Shown here piece after piece: positions 1 through 8,399 of a DNA stretch of 64,000 bases (position 1 is its first letter; each line of letters opens with the position of its first letter). The DNA comes from Paenibacillus uliginis N3/975. GTDB taxonomy: Bacteria > Bacillota > Bacilli > Paenibacillales > Paenibacillaceae. Where the stretch lies: assembly GCF_900177425.1 (NCBI RefSeq), contig NZ_LT840184.1:388308-452307 (forward strand), given 5' to 3'. The notes beneath the pieces are model-generated. The model ran no database searches and was not told the DNA's origin. It was given only the letters and a program-made list of their open reading frames with translations. Made by a program: the position numbers and the translations under genes.

Positions 1-1611
1 GACTGTAAAATCGTTTTTGTATATGGATTTGGAAGAGGATTTAGTATAGCAGATCTGCTTGATCGGTATCCGGATTGCTGGTTTTTTGTGTATGAGCCTG
101 ACGAAAATCTTTTTCTTGAAACCCTATCTGAATACGATATTTCATTTATATTAGAACATCCAAATTTTTACTGGTTATCCGTGGGTGAGTCGCAATTAAA
201 CATGCTGTTTCATATGGTTTGTAGTTACATGCAGGATGAAATGGTTTTTGTAGCGTTACGACATTATCTAGAAAATGATATGGATATTCTACGCGGCATT
301 AAACAAAAGTTTATGGAATACAGAGACACATTCTATTCTAATAAGCATACGGAGCATCGTTTCCGAGAGGAATGGACTCGGAATTATTTGTACCATGTAA
401 CTGATATACTTAATACTCCATCGATTGAGCAACTTTTTTATTCCTTTGAGGGAAGTACTGCAGTTATTGTTTCGTCAGGACCATCTCTACAGGAAGATAT
501 AGAGTACTTGAAAAAATTACATCCTCATGCTCTTATTATTGCAGCCGGTTCGAGTATACAGGCACTAATTAAGCATGGTATTCGTCCCCATCTAATAGTT
601 ATTATGGATGGGCACCCAATTAACAAACGGATATTTTCAACCCCAGAATCACTTGAAGCACCTCTTCTGTTTACATCGTCTTCTTATTATGAAATATCTG
701 ATTTAAAACACACTCAAAAAATTCATAGTATCATGAAGAGTGATGCTGTATCTCAATATTTGTTAGAGTACAGTCGGGAACAACTCTTTATATCTCCATC
801 GGCAACTGTAGCAGGAACAGCCATTCAGGCTGCTGCATGCCTTGGTGCTAAAAGAATTGTTCTGGCAGGGCAAGACCTCTCCTTTCCGGACCAAAAGTTT
901 TATACAGATGGAATTGAGCACTTTTCTTCAGATAATACGGATGAAAAAGTACAGACTGCACATAAGAAAGTGCTTAATGTGAAAGGGACGTATAATCCCA
1001 CTGATGATAGTTTTCTATTGATGAAAGATGGAATTGAGAATCTAATTACGGGACTTCCAAAAGTTGAATTTATTAACACTAGTCGCAATGGAGCCGCCAT
1101 TGAAGGGGCACCATTCAAGCCGATAGATGAGCTATATGAGCAGTTACAATCTGAAAGGGTCGAATCAGATGCAATAGGTGATTGGATTGAAAACAATCAT
1201 CACATCGTAGACAATAGTCGAATGCTTTATTTTAAAGAAAAACTAGAACTAACTCTTCTGGACCTGTTAAATGTACGTTCAGAGATTAAATTGATAAAGA
1301 ATCACTTGAATAAGCTGCGCGAGTTAAGTCGAATAAAACCGATAAAAGCACAAAGAGAATTAGAATTGATTGAACAGATGTGGGGCGCTATTGCGAACAG
1401 AGGTTGGTTTGCACCTATCGTGGAATCTATTCTGCCCTTACAAATCGCTAAATTTGATCAGTTGTTACCAATCATCATTACAGAACAAAATCTTATTCGT
1501 AAGACAGATCTGATCTGCGAGAATCTCGGTAGTTTGCTTACAGAGATCAATGATAGAATTCCTGATTTGGAAGATATGTTTGCAGAATCGCTTCTTCGAT
1601 TTAAGGATTAG
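1..1611 (+). CDS. Maf-family flagellin nonulosonate glycosyltransferase (5' end outside window)
   Basis: The reading frame is open to base 1 and continues through an internal GTG at 88, so the true start lies left of the window. The first visible residues (YGFGRGFSI, then YEPD) match the N-terminal Rossmann part of motility accessory factor proteins. The central MAF_flag10/DUF115 domain is clear: a VIVSSGPSL stretch, then AAGSSIQALIKHGI, then MDGHP, and later AGQDLSF. Family members transfer pseudaminic or legionaminic acid to flagellin in the cytoplasm before export. The gene lies 53 bp upstream of a nonulosonic acid pathway, which supports the same role here. The exact sugar and acceptor are inferred. 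The C-terminal ~150 residues are helical and less conserved. Confidence 0.85.
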   Translation, partial: DCKIVFVYGFGRGFSIADLLDRYPDCWFFVYEPDENLFLETLSEYDISFILEHPNFYWLSVGESQLNMLFHMVCSYMQDEMVFVALRHYLENDMDILRGIKQKFMEYRDTFYSNKHTEHRFREEWTRNYLYHVTDILNTPSIEQLFYSFEGSTAVIVSSGPSLQEDIEYLKKLHPHALIIAAGSSIQALIKHGIRPHLIVIMDGHPINKRIFSTPESLEAPLLFTSSSYYEISDLKHTQKIHSIMKSDAVSQYLLEYSREQLFISPSATVAGTAIQAAACLGAKRIVLAGQDLSFPDQKFYTDGIEHFSSDNTDEKVQTAHKKVLNVKGTYNPTDDSFLLMKDGIENLITGLPKVEFINTSRNGAAIEGAPFKPIDELYEQLQSERVESDAIGDWIENNHHIVDNSRMLYFKEKLELTLLDLLNVRSEIKLIKNHLNKLRELSRIKPIKAQRELELIEQMWGAIANRGWFAPIVESILPLQIAKFDQLLPIIITEQNLIRKTDLICENLGSLLTEINDRIPDLEDMFAESLLRFKD

Positions 1612-1664
1612 ACTGACTTCAGACTTCCAAACAACTCTCTAACGTCTTATATACGGAGGTAATT

Positions 1665-2699
1665 ATGTTTACGAATAAAGTGGTATTAGTAACCGGCGGA
1701 ACAGGATCGATCGGCAGCGAGATCGTTCGGAATATACTGACTTACAATCCGAAGGCTTTAAGAATTTTCAGCCGGGATGAAAGCAAGCAGTTCAATCTGC
1801 AACAAGAGCTCAAAGAATTTGATAATGTTCGACACTTGATCGGCGATATCCGGGACAAGCAGAGGCTGAGCTATGCAATGGAAGGGGTGGACTATATATT
1901 CCATGCCGCGGCGCTTAAGCACGTTCCTTCTTGCGAGTATAATCCGATGGAAGCTGTTAAAACGAATGTGATCGGTGTGCAGAACCTCATCGAAGCAGCG
2001 CTTGAAAACAACGTGGAAAAAGTGATTGCCATCAGCACGGATAAAGTAGTTAACCCAACTAACACCATGGGAGCGACGAAGCTGCTTTCGGAAAGATTGA
2101 TTTCTGCAGCCAGTCTGTATAAAGGTAGCAAGCGAACCGTATTCTCTTGCGTAAGATTTGGTAACGTGATGGGGTCGAGAGGCTCTGTCATCCCGCTATT
2201 CCGTGAGCAGATCTTAAAGGGAAAGCCGGTAACCGTCACGCATAAAGACATGACGCGGTTTATGATGTCTATTCCTCAGGCTGCTCAGCTTGTTATCGAT
2301 GCGGCACATTATTCACAGGGCGGCGAAGTGTTCGTTCTAAAAATGCCGATTCTCAAAATAACAGATCTTGCGAAGTGTATGATCGAATCATTCCAAGAGG
2401 CATCAGGCCATAGATATGCCGGAAAGGTAACTGAAACGGGAATTCGTCCCGGAGAGAAGATGTATGAAGAACTAATGACACTCGAGGAATCGGAGCGGGC
2501 TCTAGAGAATGAAAGAATGTACATTATTCCTTCTTCTTTTATGACGAAAGAACCTCATTATGAAGGTTTTAAAAAAGCCCCCCGCCAGGAATACTCATCC
2601 ATGACGGCACCGCGTATATATCCGGCTGACATCCGGATGTTGCTTGAAAATTACGGCTTGGGATTTGCGAGAGAGGCAACGTATGAAGAAGCTAGATAA
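1665..2699 (+). CDS. Nucleotide-sugar 4,6-dehydratase (LegB/PseB-like, CapD/FlaA1 family SDR)
   Basis: This 344-residue extended SDR starts with the NAD(P) motif TGGTGSIG (residues 10-17), followed by SRDESK and HAAALKHVP, the signature of short FlaA1/PseB/LegB dehydratases. GATK then serves as the active-site region. It should convert UDP- or GDP-GlcNAc to the 4-keto-6-deoxy intermediate, the first step towards a 5,7-diamino nonulosonic acid. It has a good ribosome site (CGGAGGT) 7 bases upstream of ATG. Its last 17 bases overlap the CMP-sugar synthetase gene. With NeuC (a hydrolysing 2-epimerase) downstream, the legionaminic route fits better than pseudaminic; which nucleotide is used cannot be read from sequence. 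Confidence 0.85.
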   Translation: MFTNKVVLVTGGTGSIGSEIVRNILTYNPKALRIFSRDESKQFNLQQELKEFDNVRHLIGDIRDKQRLSYAMEGVDYIFHAAALKHVPSCEYNPMEAVKTNVIGVQNLIEAALENNVEKVIAISTDKVVNPTNTMGATKLLSERLISAASLYKGSKRTVFSCVRFGNVMGSRGSVIPLFREQILKGKPVTVTHKDMTRFMMSIPQAAQLVIDAAHYSQGGEVFVLKMPILKITDLAKCMIESFQEASGHRYAGKVTETGIRPGEKMYEELMTLEESERALENERMYIIPSSFMTKEPHYEGFKKAPRQEYSSMTAPRIYPADIRMLLENYGLGFAREATYEEAR

Positions 2700-3387
2700 G
2701 TGTTTAGCGATTATTCCCGCTCGGGGTGGATCTAAAGGGGTACCACGCAAGAACCTGCGATTGATTAACGGAAAGCCGCTAATACAATATACAATTGAGG
2801 CTGCTTTGGGTAGTCGACGTATCGATCAAACGGTAGTCTCGACGGATTGTACGGAGATTGCTCAGGTATCCGTCGAAGCCGGAGCTACGGTTCCTTTTAT
2901 TCGGCCTTCTGCATTAGCTGAGGACCACTCCAGAACGATTGATGTCCTAAAGCATGCTGTTGAATTTTATGAGAATCAGGGTGTTTTTTACGAACATATT
3001 ATTCTGCTTCAGCCTACGTCGCCACTGCGTAACTCTTTCGATATCGAAGAGGCTTATAGCATATTCTTGCAGAATGAAGCTGACTCCTTGCAAAGTGTGT
3101 CGCCGGCATTGCAGCATCCTTATTTGTTTAGGAAGTTTGATGATACACTCTTGGGGCCGTATCAGTCTGTAGAAGATGAACGGTTAAGGAGACAAGATCT
3201 AGAAGAGATATTTGTTTTAAATGGAGCTATTTATATCGTAAAGAAAGGGCTTCTTATGGAAGAAAGCTCGTTAGTTGGATGTAGAAACTGCGGTTATGTA
3301 ATGCCTAAAAGTCGATCTATCGATATCGATGATGAGTTAGACTTGGAAGTAGCAGAAGCTTATTTGAGAAAAACTACAGGTTGTTGA
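2683..3387 (+). CDS. CMP-nonulosonic acid synthetase (acylneuraminate cytidylyltransferase)
   Basis: This 234-residue protein begins with the cytidylyltransferase P-loop region IIPARGGSKGVPRKN (residues 9-23) and carries LLQPTSPLR, both hallmarks of NeuA/LegF/PseF. It activates the free nonulosonic acid with CTP so that the Maf protein can transfer it. I chose ATG 2683 rather than the longer frame opening at 2644, because AGAGAGG sits six bases before it and the family normally starts a few residues before the IIPARGGSKG motif. The 17-bp overlap with the dehydratase indicates translational coupling. Legionaminate is the likely substrate, from the neighbours only. Confidence 0.9.
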   Translation: MKKLDKCLAIIPARGGSKGVPRKNLRLINGKPLIQYTIEAALGSRRIDQTVVSTDCTEIAQVSVEAGATVPFIRPSALAEDHSRTIDVLKHAVEFYENQGVFYEHIILLQPTSPLRNSFDIEEAYSIFLQNEADSLQSVSPALQHPYLFRKFDDTLLGPYQSVEDERLRRQDLEEIFVLNGAIYIVKKGLLMEESSLVGCRNCGYVMPKSRSIDIDDELDLEVAEAYLRKTTGC

Positions 3388-3413
3388 TGTGACATAGGAA
3401 GGAGTGAACAGTC

Positions 3414-4442
3414 ATGAGTGAACCACGATTTGGCAAGGACGGGCATGGGGTATATATTATTGCCGAGATTGGTGTTAATCACAATGGCTCACTTCAAAGG
3501 GCAAAGGAATGCATCGACCAGGCAGTTGCTTGCGGCGCAGATGCCGTCAAATTCCAAACTTTTAAGAGCGAAAAGCTGGTAACTAAGCAAGCGGTGAAAG
3601 CGGAGTATCAAACCGAGCATACCGATGCTTCTGAGAGCCAGTTAGACATGCTCCGTCAACTGGAGCTCAGTTTTGAACAATTTTTGACCTTAAAGCAATA
3701 CTGTGAGGAGAAAAATATCGATTTTCTATCCACACCTTTTGACGAGGAAAGCGCTGGATTTTTGAATAGCATTGAAGTGGATGCTTTTAAAATTGGATCC
3801 GGAGATATGAATAACCTTCCGCTTCTTGCTTACATTGATCAATTTGAAAGACCTGTAATCTTATCTACAGGTATGGCTGATCTTGAAGAGGTGGAAGAAT
3901 CCCTAAATGTTTTTACTAAGAGTAGTGTTGCTCTTCTGCATTGCACATCCGATTATCCTGCGCCTTTGGAAGACGTCAATCTATTGGCGATGAATACAAT
4001 GGCTGATAGGTTCAAGACAATGACAGGTTATTCCGATCATACGGATGGGATTGAGATTGCCGTCGCTGCAGTCGCTAGGGGAGCTAGAATTATTGAAAAG
4101 CACTTTACGGTAGATCGATCACTGCCCGGACCGGATCATATGGCCTCGCTTGAGCCTTATGATTTTAAGCGCATGGTTCAAGGTATTCGCAATGTAGAGC
4201 GTGCTTTGGGAGATGGCGTTAAACGGTGCATGCCATCGGAAGAAAACACGAAGATCGTGGCTCGTAAAAGCATCGTCATTAACTGCAGCAAAAGCGCGGG
4301 AGAGGTGCTGACGGAAAACGATTTAGCCATAAAACGCCCAGGAACGGGGATTGAGCCGAAATATTATTTCGATTTGATAGGAAGACAGCTACTTAATGAT
4401 GTTGAAGCGGATCAATTGCTTCAATGGAGCGATTTAAAATGA
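3414..4442 (+). CDS. neuB: Nonulosonic acid synthase (NeuB/LegI family)
   Basis: This 342-residue protein condenses phosphoenolpyruvate with a six-carbon 2,4-diacetamido sugar to form the nine-carbon acid. The N-terminal TIM barrel shows IAEIGVNHNG (residues 15-24), CGADAVKFQTF, KIGSGDMNN and YSDHTDGIE; the C-terminal SAF antifreeze-like domain begins near residue 280 (RKSIV, LAIKRPGTGI). The start ATG has AGGAAGGAG upstream. Its stop overlaps the next start in an ATGA arrangement. Sialic, legionaminic and pseudaminic synthases are similar; the flanking NeuC-type enzyme and diamino-sugar genes favour legionaminic acid. Confidence 0.93.
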   Translation: MSEPRFGKDGHGVYIIAEIGVNHNGSLQRAKECIDQAVACGADAVKFQTFKSEKLVTKQAVKAEYQTEHTDASESQLDMLRQLELSFEQFLTLKQYCEEKNIDFLSTPFDEESAGFLNSIEVDAFKIGSGDMNNLPLLAYIDQFERPVILSTGMADLEEVEESLNVFTKSSVALLHCTSDYPAPLEDVNLLAMNTMADRFKTMTGYSDHTDGIEIAVAAVARGARIIEKHFTVDRSLPGPDHMASLEPYDFKRMVQGIRNVERALGDGVKRCMPSEENTKIVARKSIVINCSKSAGEVLTENDLAIKRPGTGIEPKYYFDLIGRQLLNDVEADQLLQWSDLK

Positions 4443-5575
4443 AAAAAATTTTAGTAGTTACAGGCACAAGAGCTGATTACGGCATTTATTTTCCTATTAT
4501 GCAAGCAATAGAAGCTGATTCTTCCTTAAACTTGCATCTATTGGTAACAGGCATGCATTTATCTCCCCAGCACGGACTATCGCTCGAGCAGATTCAAAAG
4601 GATGGTTTTAAAATCTCCGCTAAAGTTCCTTGTCTCCTTCATGGTTCGACTCACGCCAATATGTCGCGAGGAATCGGCTTGGCCGTTATGGGAATGACAC
4701 AGGCTATGGAGGAGCTGGAGCCGGACGGCGTAATTGTCCTGGGAGACCGCGGAGAGATGTTGGCGGCAGCCATTGTTTCCACGTATATGAATATCCCGTT
4801 ATTTCATTTGCACGGCGGTGAGGTTTCCGGGACCATCGACGAATCGGTACGACACGCTATCAGTAAGCTGGCGCATGTTCATCTTGCGGCTACGGAAGGC
4901 AGCAAGGAGAGGTTGATCAAACTTGGAGAAAACGATTGGCGAATCCATGTAGTAGGCGCGCCAAGGCTGGAAACGATCGAAAAGACAGTATTGCCTAAAT
5001 GGGAGGATGTAGCTGTACAATATGGCTTGCCTCTATTAAATGAATATATTTTATTCGTATATCACCCTGTGACAACAGAGGAGCACGATCTTCTCTCTCT
5101 ACGCGAAATGCTCGATTCTCTGATTGCAAGTGAACAAGAAATCGTATGCATCATGCCGAATTCGGATGCGGGTGCGGATTCAATCTTAGAGGTTTACGAT
5201 TCGTACTCCAATGAAAGACTTCATAGAGTCACAAACTTTGAACAGCTCCACTATTTGGCTGCTCTGAAGAATTGCTCCGTGCTGGTTGGCAACTCTTCCT
5301 CCGGAATTATTGAGGCCGCATCCTTTCATGTACCGGTAATTAATATTGGAACGCGTCAACACGGAAGAGAACGTTCCGACAATGTGGTAGATATACCGGT
5401 ATGTGCAGCCACCTTGGCTAAAGCATTAGAGCAGGTGTTCAGTGATCCATTTCAGCAGAAATTGAAAACTGTGCAAAATGTGTACAGCCAACCCGAGACG
5501 AGCACGACGATTGTGAATATCTTGAACAATATTTCGTATTCGCAGGACCTTATTCAAAAAACGATTACTTATTAA
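4439..5575 (+). CDS. neuC: Hydrolysing UDP-sugar 2-epimerase (NeuC/LegG family)
   Basis: This 378-residue enzyme releases the nucleotide and inverts C2 to yield the mannose-configured substrate of NeuB. Visible family signatures are VTGTRADYG near the N-terminus, LHGGEVSG, and GNSSSGIIEA near residue 285. The first in-frame ATG upstream (4424) lies inside neuB; I chose ATG 4439 because it forms an ATGA overlap with the neuB stop and is preceded by TGGAGCG, and the protein then begins MKKILVVTGTR as in relatives. It could act on UDP-GlcNAc (sialic acid) or UDP-2,4-diacetamido sugar (legionaminic acid); the dehydratase and aminotransferase of the operon point to the latter. Confidence 0.92.
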   Translation: MKKILVVTGTRADYGIYFPIMQAIEADSSLNLHLLVTGMHLSPQHGLSLEQIQKDGFKISAKVPCLLHGSTHANMSRGIGLAVMGMTQAMEELEPDGVIVLGDRGEMLAAAIVSTYMNIPLFHLHGGEVSGTIDESVRHAISKLAHVHLAATEGSKERLIKLGENDWRIHVVGAPRLETIEKTVLPKWEDVAVQYGLPLLNEYILFVYHPVTTEEHDLLSLREMLDSLIASEQEIVCIMPNSDAGADSILEVYDSYSNERLHRVTNFEQLHYLAALKNCSVLVGNSSSGIIEAASFHVPVINIGTRQHGRERSDNVVDIPVCAATLAKALEQVFSDPFQQKLKTVQNVYSQPETSTTIVNILNNISYSQDLIQKTITY

Positions 5576-5588
5576 GGAGAGGGAACCC

Positions 5589-6233
5589 TTGAGTTATATC
5601 GTTTATGGAGCCGGTGGGCATGCCAAGGTTGTCATTGATATTTTGCGCGCTCGTTCTGAGAAGATCGTTGGTATACTGGATGATCATATTCTGGTTGACG
5701 AATGGAATGGGCTTCCCGTTTTTGGTGGTACGGATCGTCTGCAAGACATCATGAAGCAATTTCCCGAGTCGTTGTTTATCGTAGCTATTGGTGACAATGA
5801 AGTCAGGAAAAGAATTTCTGACACGTTGGTTAATGCAGGAGGACAATTCGGAAATGCTGTTCATCCAAGTGCAGTCATAGCACCAAATGTTAATTTAGGA
5901 AAGGGTACTGTCATAATGCCGATGGCCGTTATTAATTCGGATGCTGTAATCGGAGAACATGTGATTATCAACACGTCAGCAACCGTAGATCATGACTGCC
6001 GTATTTCTGATTTTACCCATATATCCCCTGGTGTGAATATTGCTGGGGCGGTAAATATTGAGGCTTCCGTACATATCGGCATTGGAGCAGCGCTCATTCA
6101 AGGGGTTACAGTAGGGCGCAACACGGTTGTCGGTGCAGGTGCATGCGTGATCAATGATTTGCCGGAAAATGTTGTGGCCGTTGGATGTCCAGCGAATGTA
6201 ATTAATTACGTAAGGGATGAGACGACATGCTAG
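5589..6233 (+). CDS. NeuD/PglD-type left-handed beta-helix N-acyltransferase
   Basis: This 214-residue protein has an N-terminal Rossmann-like part (VIYGAGGHAKVVIDIL) and a C-terminal hexapeptide-repeat beta helix containing the catalytic DHDC region (near residue 135) and the family ending VAVGCPA. PglD/LegH members acetylate the 4-amino group of UDP-4-amino-4,6-dideoxy sugars, the step after an EpsN/PglE/LegC aminotransferase. The start is TTG 5589, with AGGAGAGGGAA just upstream and only 13 bases after neuC. Its stop overlaps the ATG of an aminotransferase remnant, showing that the two genes were once coupled. The C-terminus departs from the usual PAKVIK, and a canonical version of that ending survives as a fragment at 8252-8330. 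Confidence 0.88.
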   Translation: MSYIVYGAGGHAKVVIDILRARSEKIVGILDDHILVDEWNGLPVFGGTDRLQDIMKQFPESLFIVAIGDNEVRKRISDTLVNAGGQFGNAVHPSAVIAPNVNLGKGTVIMPMAVINSDAVIGEHVIINTSATVDHDCRISDFTHISPGVNIAGAVNIEASVHIGIGAALIQGVTVGRNTVVGAGACVINDLPENVVAVGCPANVINYVRDETTC

Positions 6234-6289
6234 AACGTGGTGACAGAATCTATTTATCTTCGCCGCACATGAGTGGACAGGAGTAGCAA
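6143..6289 (+). repeat. Direct repeat copy 1 (neuD 3' end plus aminotransferase 5' end)
   Basis: About 147 bases match 8252-8399 with 13 differences, one of them an indel. The repeat spans the junction between the acyltransferase gene and the start of the aminotransferase gene. The two copies bracket the deacetylase-formyltransferase pair. This is the footprint expected if a segment with its own flanks recombined into a pre-existing neuD-aminotransferase operon, or if that junction was duplicated. Confidence 0.9.
6227..6289 (+). pseudogene. Truncated 5' fragment of EpsN-like aminotransferase
   Basis: Starting at ATG 6227, 19 codons reproduce the N-terminus of the complete aminotransferase at 8337 (MLERGDRIYLSSPHMSG). 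The frame then ends at TAG 6284, where the intact gene has CAG, so a single C-to-T change made the stop. Similarity is lost about five bases later. The fragment keeps the original overlap with the upstream acyltransferase stop. It can have no enzymatic function. Confidence 0.85.
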
Positions 6290-6435
6290 GTGAACTGAAA
6301 TATTGTCTAGTTCATTCTAATCATTATATATGTCGATATCTTAAACTACATGATTTTCGTTAGAATATATAAGCTTTGTGAGGGAAATCGGTTTTTGAAT
6401 GATAAATTGATAACAATAAAAAGAGGTGCGAAATC

Positions 6436-7371
6436 ATGAAACCTCATGGGATAATGTTTCACCATTTTCACGATGACTACAAACACATTCGTGGTCAAGG
6501 TTCAATTTCAACGGATACATTTGAGCTAATTATTAGTTATCTACAAAAGAACTACACGATTTTGTCGGCAGATGAATGGATGGATAAAGCTCTTTGTAAA
6601 ACATTAAATGACAATGAAATCTGTTTAACTTTTGATGATAATTTACTTTGTCAATACGAGTTAGCTTATCCAGTATTAAAAAAATATAATATTAAAGCAT
6701 TTTGGTTTGTTTATACATCACCGTTTAAAGGGGAATTAGAAAAAGTCGAAATATATAGATACTTTAGATCAGCTTATTTTCAAGAGATTAATGAATTCTA
6801 TGATTCTTTTTATAATTTTATTGAGAAAACGGAGTTTAATAGTGAAGTAAAAAAGGCTTTGGAGAACTTTAGTCCTGAATCTTATTTAAGTGATTTTTCA
6901 TTTTATACTAATGAAGATAGAATATTTAGATTTGTAAGAGATCAAATTTTGAAGCCAAGGCGTTATTTTATTGTTATGGATTCAATGTTAAAGGATTACA
7001 ATGTTGAACTGAATTTATTAAGGGAGAAGCTTTGGATGAGTAAAGAGAATATTAAAGAATTGCATATTGAAGGGCATAGAATTGGCCTTCATTCTCATAC
7101 ACATCCGACGTCAGTTGCCTCTCTAAGTTTTAACGATCAAATGATTGAATATAAATCTAACCTGGAAATTCTTTCAGAGATACTTGGAGAGGCTCCTGAA
7201 AGTATGTCCCATCCTTGTAACTCTTATAATCAAAATACAATAAAGGTACTAGAAGAATTAAAAGTTAAGCTGGGATTTAGAGCTAATATGAAGAATTGTT
7301 CAAATGCAATTTACGAATTTCCAAGAGAAGATCATGCAATAATTTTAAAAAAAATGGGGATGAAAGTGTAA
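6436..7371 (+). CDS. NodB-fold polysaccharide deacetylase-like protein
   Basis: This 311-residue protein has CE4/NodB features: LTFDDN at 64-69 (usual form TFDDG) and HSHTH at 219-223, which provides metal-binding histidines. An insertion of roughly 100 residues lies between them. It probably removes an N- or O-acyl group from a sugar. It is AT-rich compared with the flanking legionaminate genes and lies inside the direct repeats, so it is likely a late arrival. AAAGAGGTG precedes the ATG. The stop overlaps the next start by one base (TAATG), so the pair forms one unit. The substrate is unknown; removing an acetyl group to allow formylation by the next gene is a reasonable guess. Confidence 0.75.
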   Translation: MKPHGIMFHHFHDDYKHIRGQGSISTDTFELIISYLQKNYTILSADEWMDKALCKTLNDNEICLTFDDNLLCQYELAYPVLKKYNIKAFWFVYTSPFKGELEKVEIYRYFRSAYFQEINEFYDSFYNFIEKTEFNSEVKKALENFSPESYLSDFSFYTNEDRIFRFVRDQILKPRRYFIVMDSMLKDYNVELNLLREKLWMSKENIKELHIEGHRIGLHSHTHPTSVASLSFNDQMIEYKSNLEILSEILGEAPESMSHPCNSYNQNTIKVLEELKVKLGFRANMKNCSNAIYEFPREDHAIILKKMGMKV

Positions 7372-8165
7372 TGAAAATAACAGTATTCACTAGTAACCAA
7401 CCGCGACACGTTTCACTAATTGAGGGATTATCAAGTATAGCTGATCAAGTATATGCTATCCAAGAATGCAATACTGTTTTTCCGGGTAGAGTTGAAGATT
7501 TCTTTAGAAAATCAGATGTCATGCAAAAATATTTTAATCATGTAATTGCAGCAGAGAGGGAAGTCTTCGGGGATCTGAAATTTACTTCAGATAATGTGAC
7601 TCAACTTTCACTGAAGAGCGGAGATATAAATATGATTGATCTTGAAACTTTATCTCCAGCACTTAATTCTGATTATTATATTGTTTTTGGAGCTAGCTAC
7701 ATTAAAGGGGGATTATGTGATTTTTTAGTAAAGCAAGGTGCTATTAATATACATATGGGCGTATCCCCTTATTATAGAGGGAACTCGTGTAACTTTTGGG
7801 CGCTATATGATGGAAATCCCGAGCTGGTTGGAGCCACTATCCATTTGCTAAGCAAAGGTTTAGATTCTGGTGATATATTGTATCATGCTTTTCCGAAACC
7901 AGAATCCATTGACCCATTTGTTCTAGGAATGAAGGCTGTAAAAAGTGCACATGATTCTCTAATAGAAAATATACAAAGTGGCATTATAAAAGAGTTAGTA
8001 CCATCTAAGCAAAATAAAGAATCTGAAATTAGATATACTAGAAATAAAGATTTCCATGATGAAGTAGCTAAAGACTATCTTGAGAACTTGCCTGCCCCAG
8101 TAGACCTTAAAAATAAGCTTGAGCAAAGAGATATAAATCAATTTTTATATCCCTATGTGGGATGA
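7371..8165 (+). CDS. Sugar N-formyltransferase (methionyl-tRNA formyltransferase fold)
   Basis: The 264-residue protein has the formyl transferase core NIHMGVSPYYRG, with the catalytic N126-x-H128 pair, and LDSGDIL, with catalytic D165. Known relatives formylate amino sugars of surface polysaccharides using N10-formyltetrahydrofolate. I chose ATG 7371, overlapping the deacetylase stop with GGGGATG before it; the longer frame from 7296 lies entirely inside the deacetylase gene. It is far from the roughly 315-residue tRNA enzyme in sequence and lacks its C-terminal domain. Together with the deacetylase it suggests an N-formyl group on the nonulosonic acid or another amino sugar of this locus. 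Confidence 0.78.
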   Translation: MKITVFTSNQPRHVSLIEGLSSIADQVYAIQECNTVFPGRVEDFFRKSDVMQKYFNHVIAAEREVFGDLKFTSDNVTQLSLKSGDINMIDLETLSPALNSDYYIVFGASYIKGGLCDFLVKQGAINIHMGVSPYYRGNSCNFWALYDGNPELVGATIHLLSKGLDSGDILYHAFPKPESIDPFVLGMKAVKSAHDSLIENIQSGIIKELVPSKQNKESEIRYTRNKDFHDEVAKDYLENLPAPVDLKNKLEQRDINQFLYPYVG

Positions 8166-8251
8166 GCTATTGAAGTTATCTTGTACTCATCGTAGCCGAT
8201 GTGGGTAGATGGGGAATGCATATTGAACTTGTACATCTATCTTTGGTGAAC

Positions 8252-8330
8252 ATACGTGATTAGTGATTTGCAGGAAAATGTTGTGGCCGTTGGGTGTCCA
8301 GCGAAAGTAATTAAATTACGTAAGGGATGA
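8252..8330 (+). pseudogene. 3' fragment of a neuD/pglD-like acyltransferase gene
   Basis: Read in the frame ending at TGA 8328-8330, this encodes ENVVAVGCPAKVIKLRKG, the canonical end of a NeuD/PglD protein. The intact gene at 5589 instead ends PANVINYVRDETTC because it lacks one A here. No start or body is present, so this is a remnant left by recombination between two related operons. Confidence 0.75.
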
Positions 8331-8399
8331 GACGACATGCTAGAACGTGGTGACAGAATTTATTTATCTTCTCCGCACATGAGTGGGTTGGAGCAGCAA
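8252..8399 (+). repeat. Direct repeat copy 2
   Basis: This is the partner of 6143-6289. It carries a fragment of the acyltransferase 3' end followed without a break by the complete aminotransferase gene. The match begins at the ACGTGAT region and ends about 63 bases into the aminotransferase. Confidence 0.9.
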
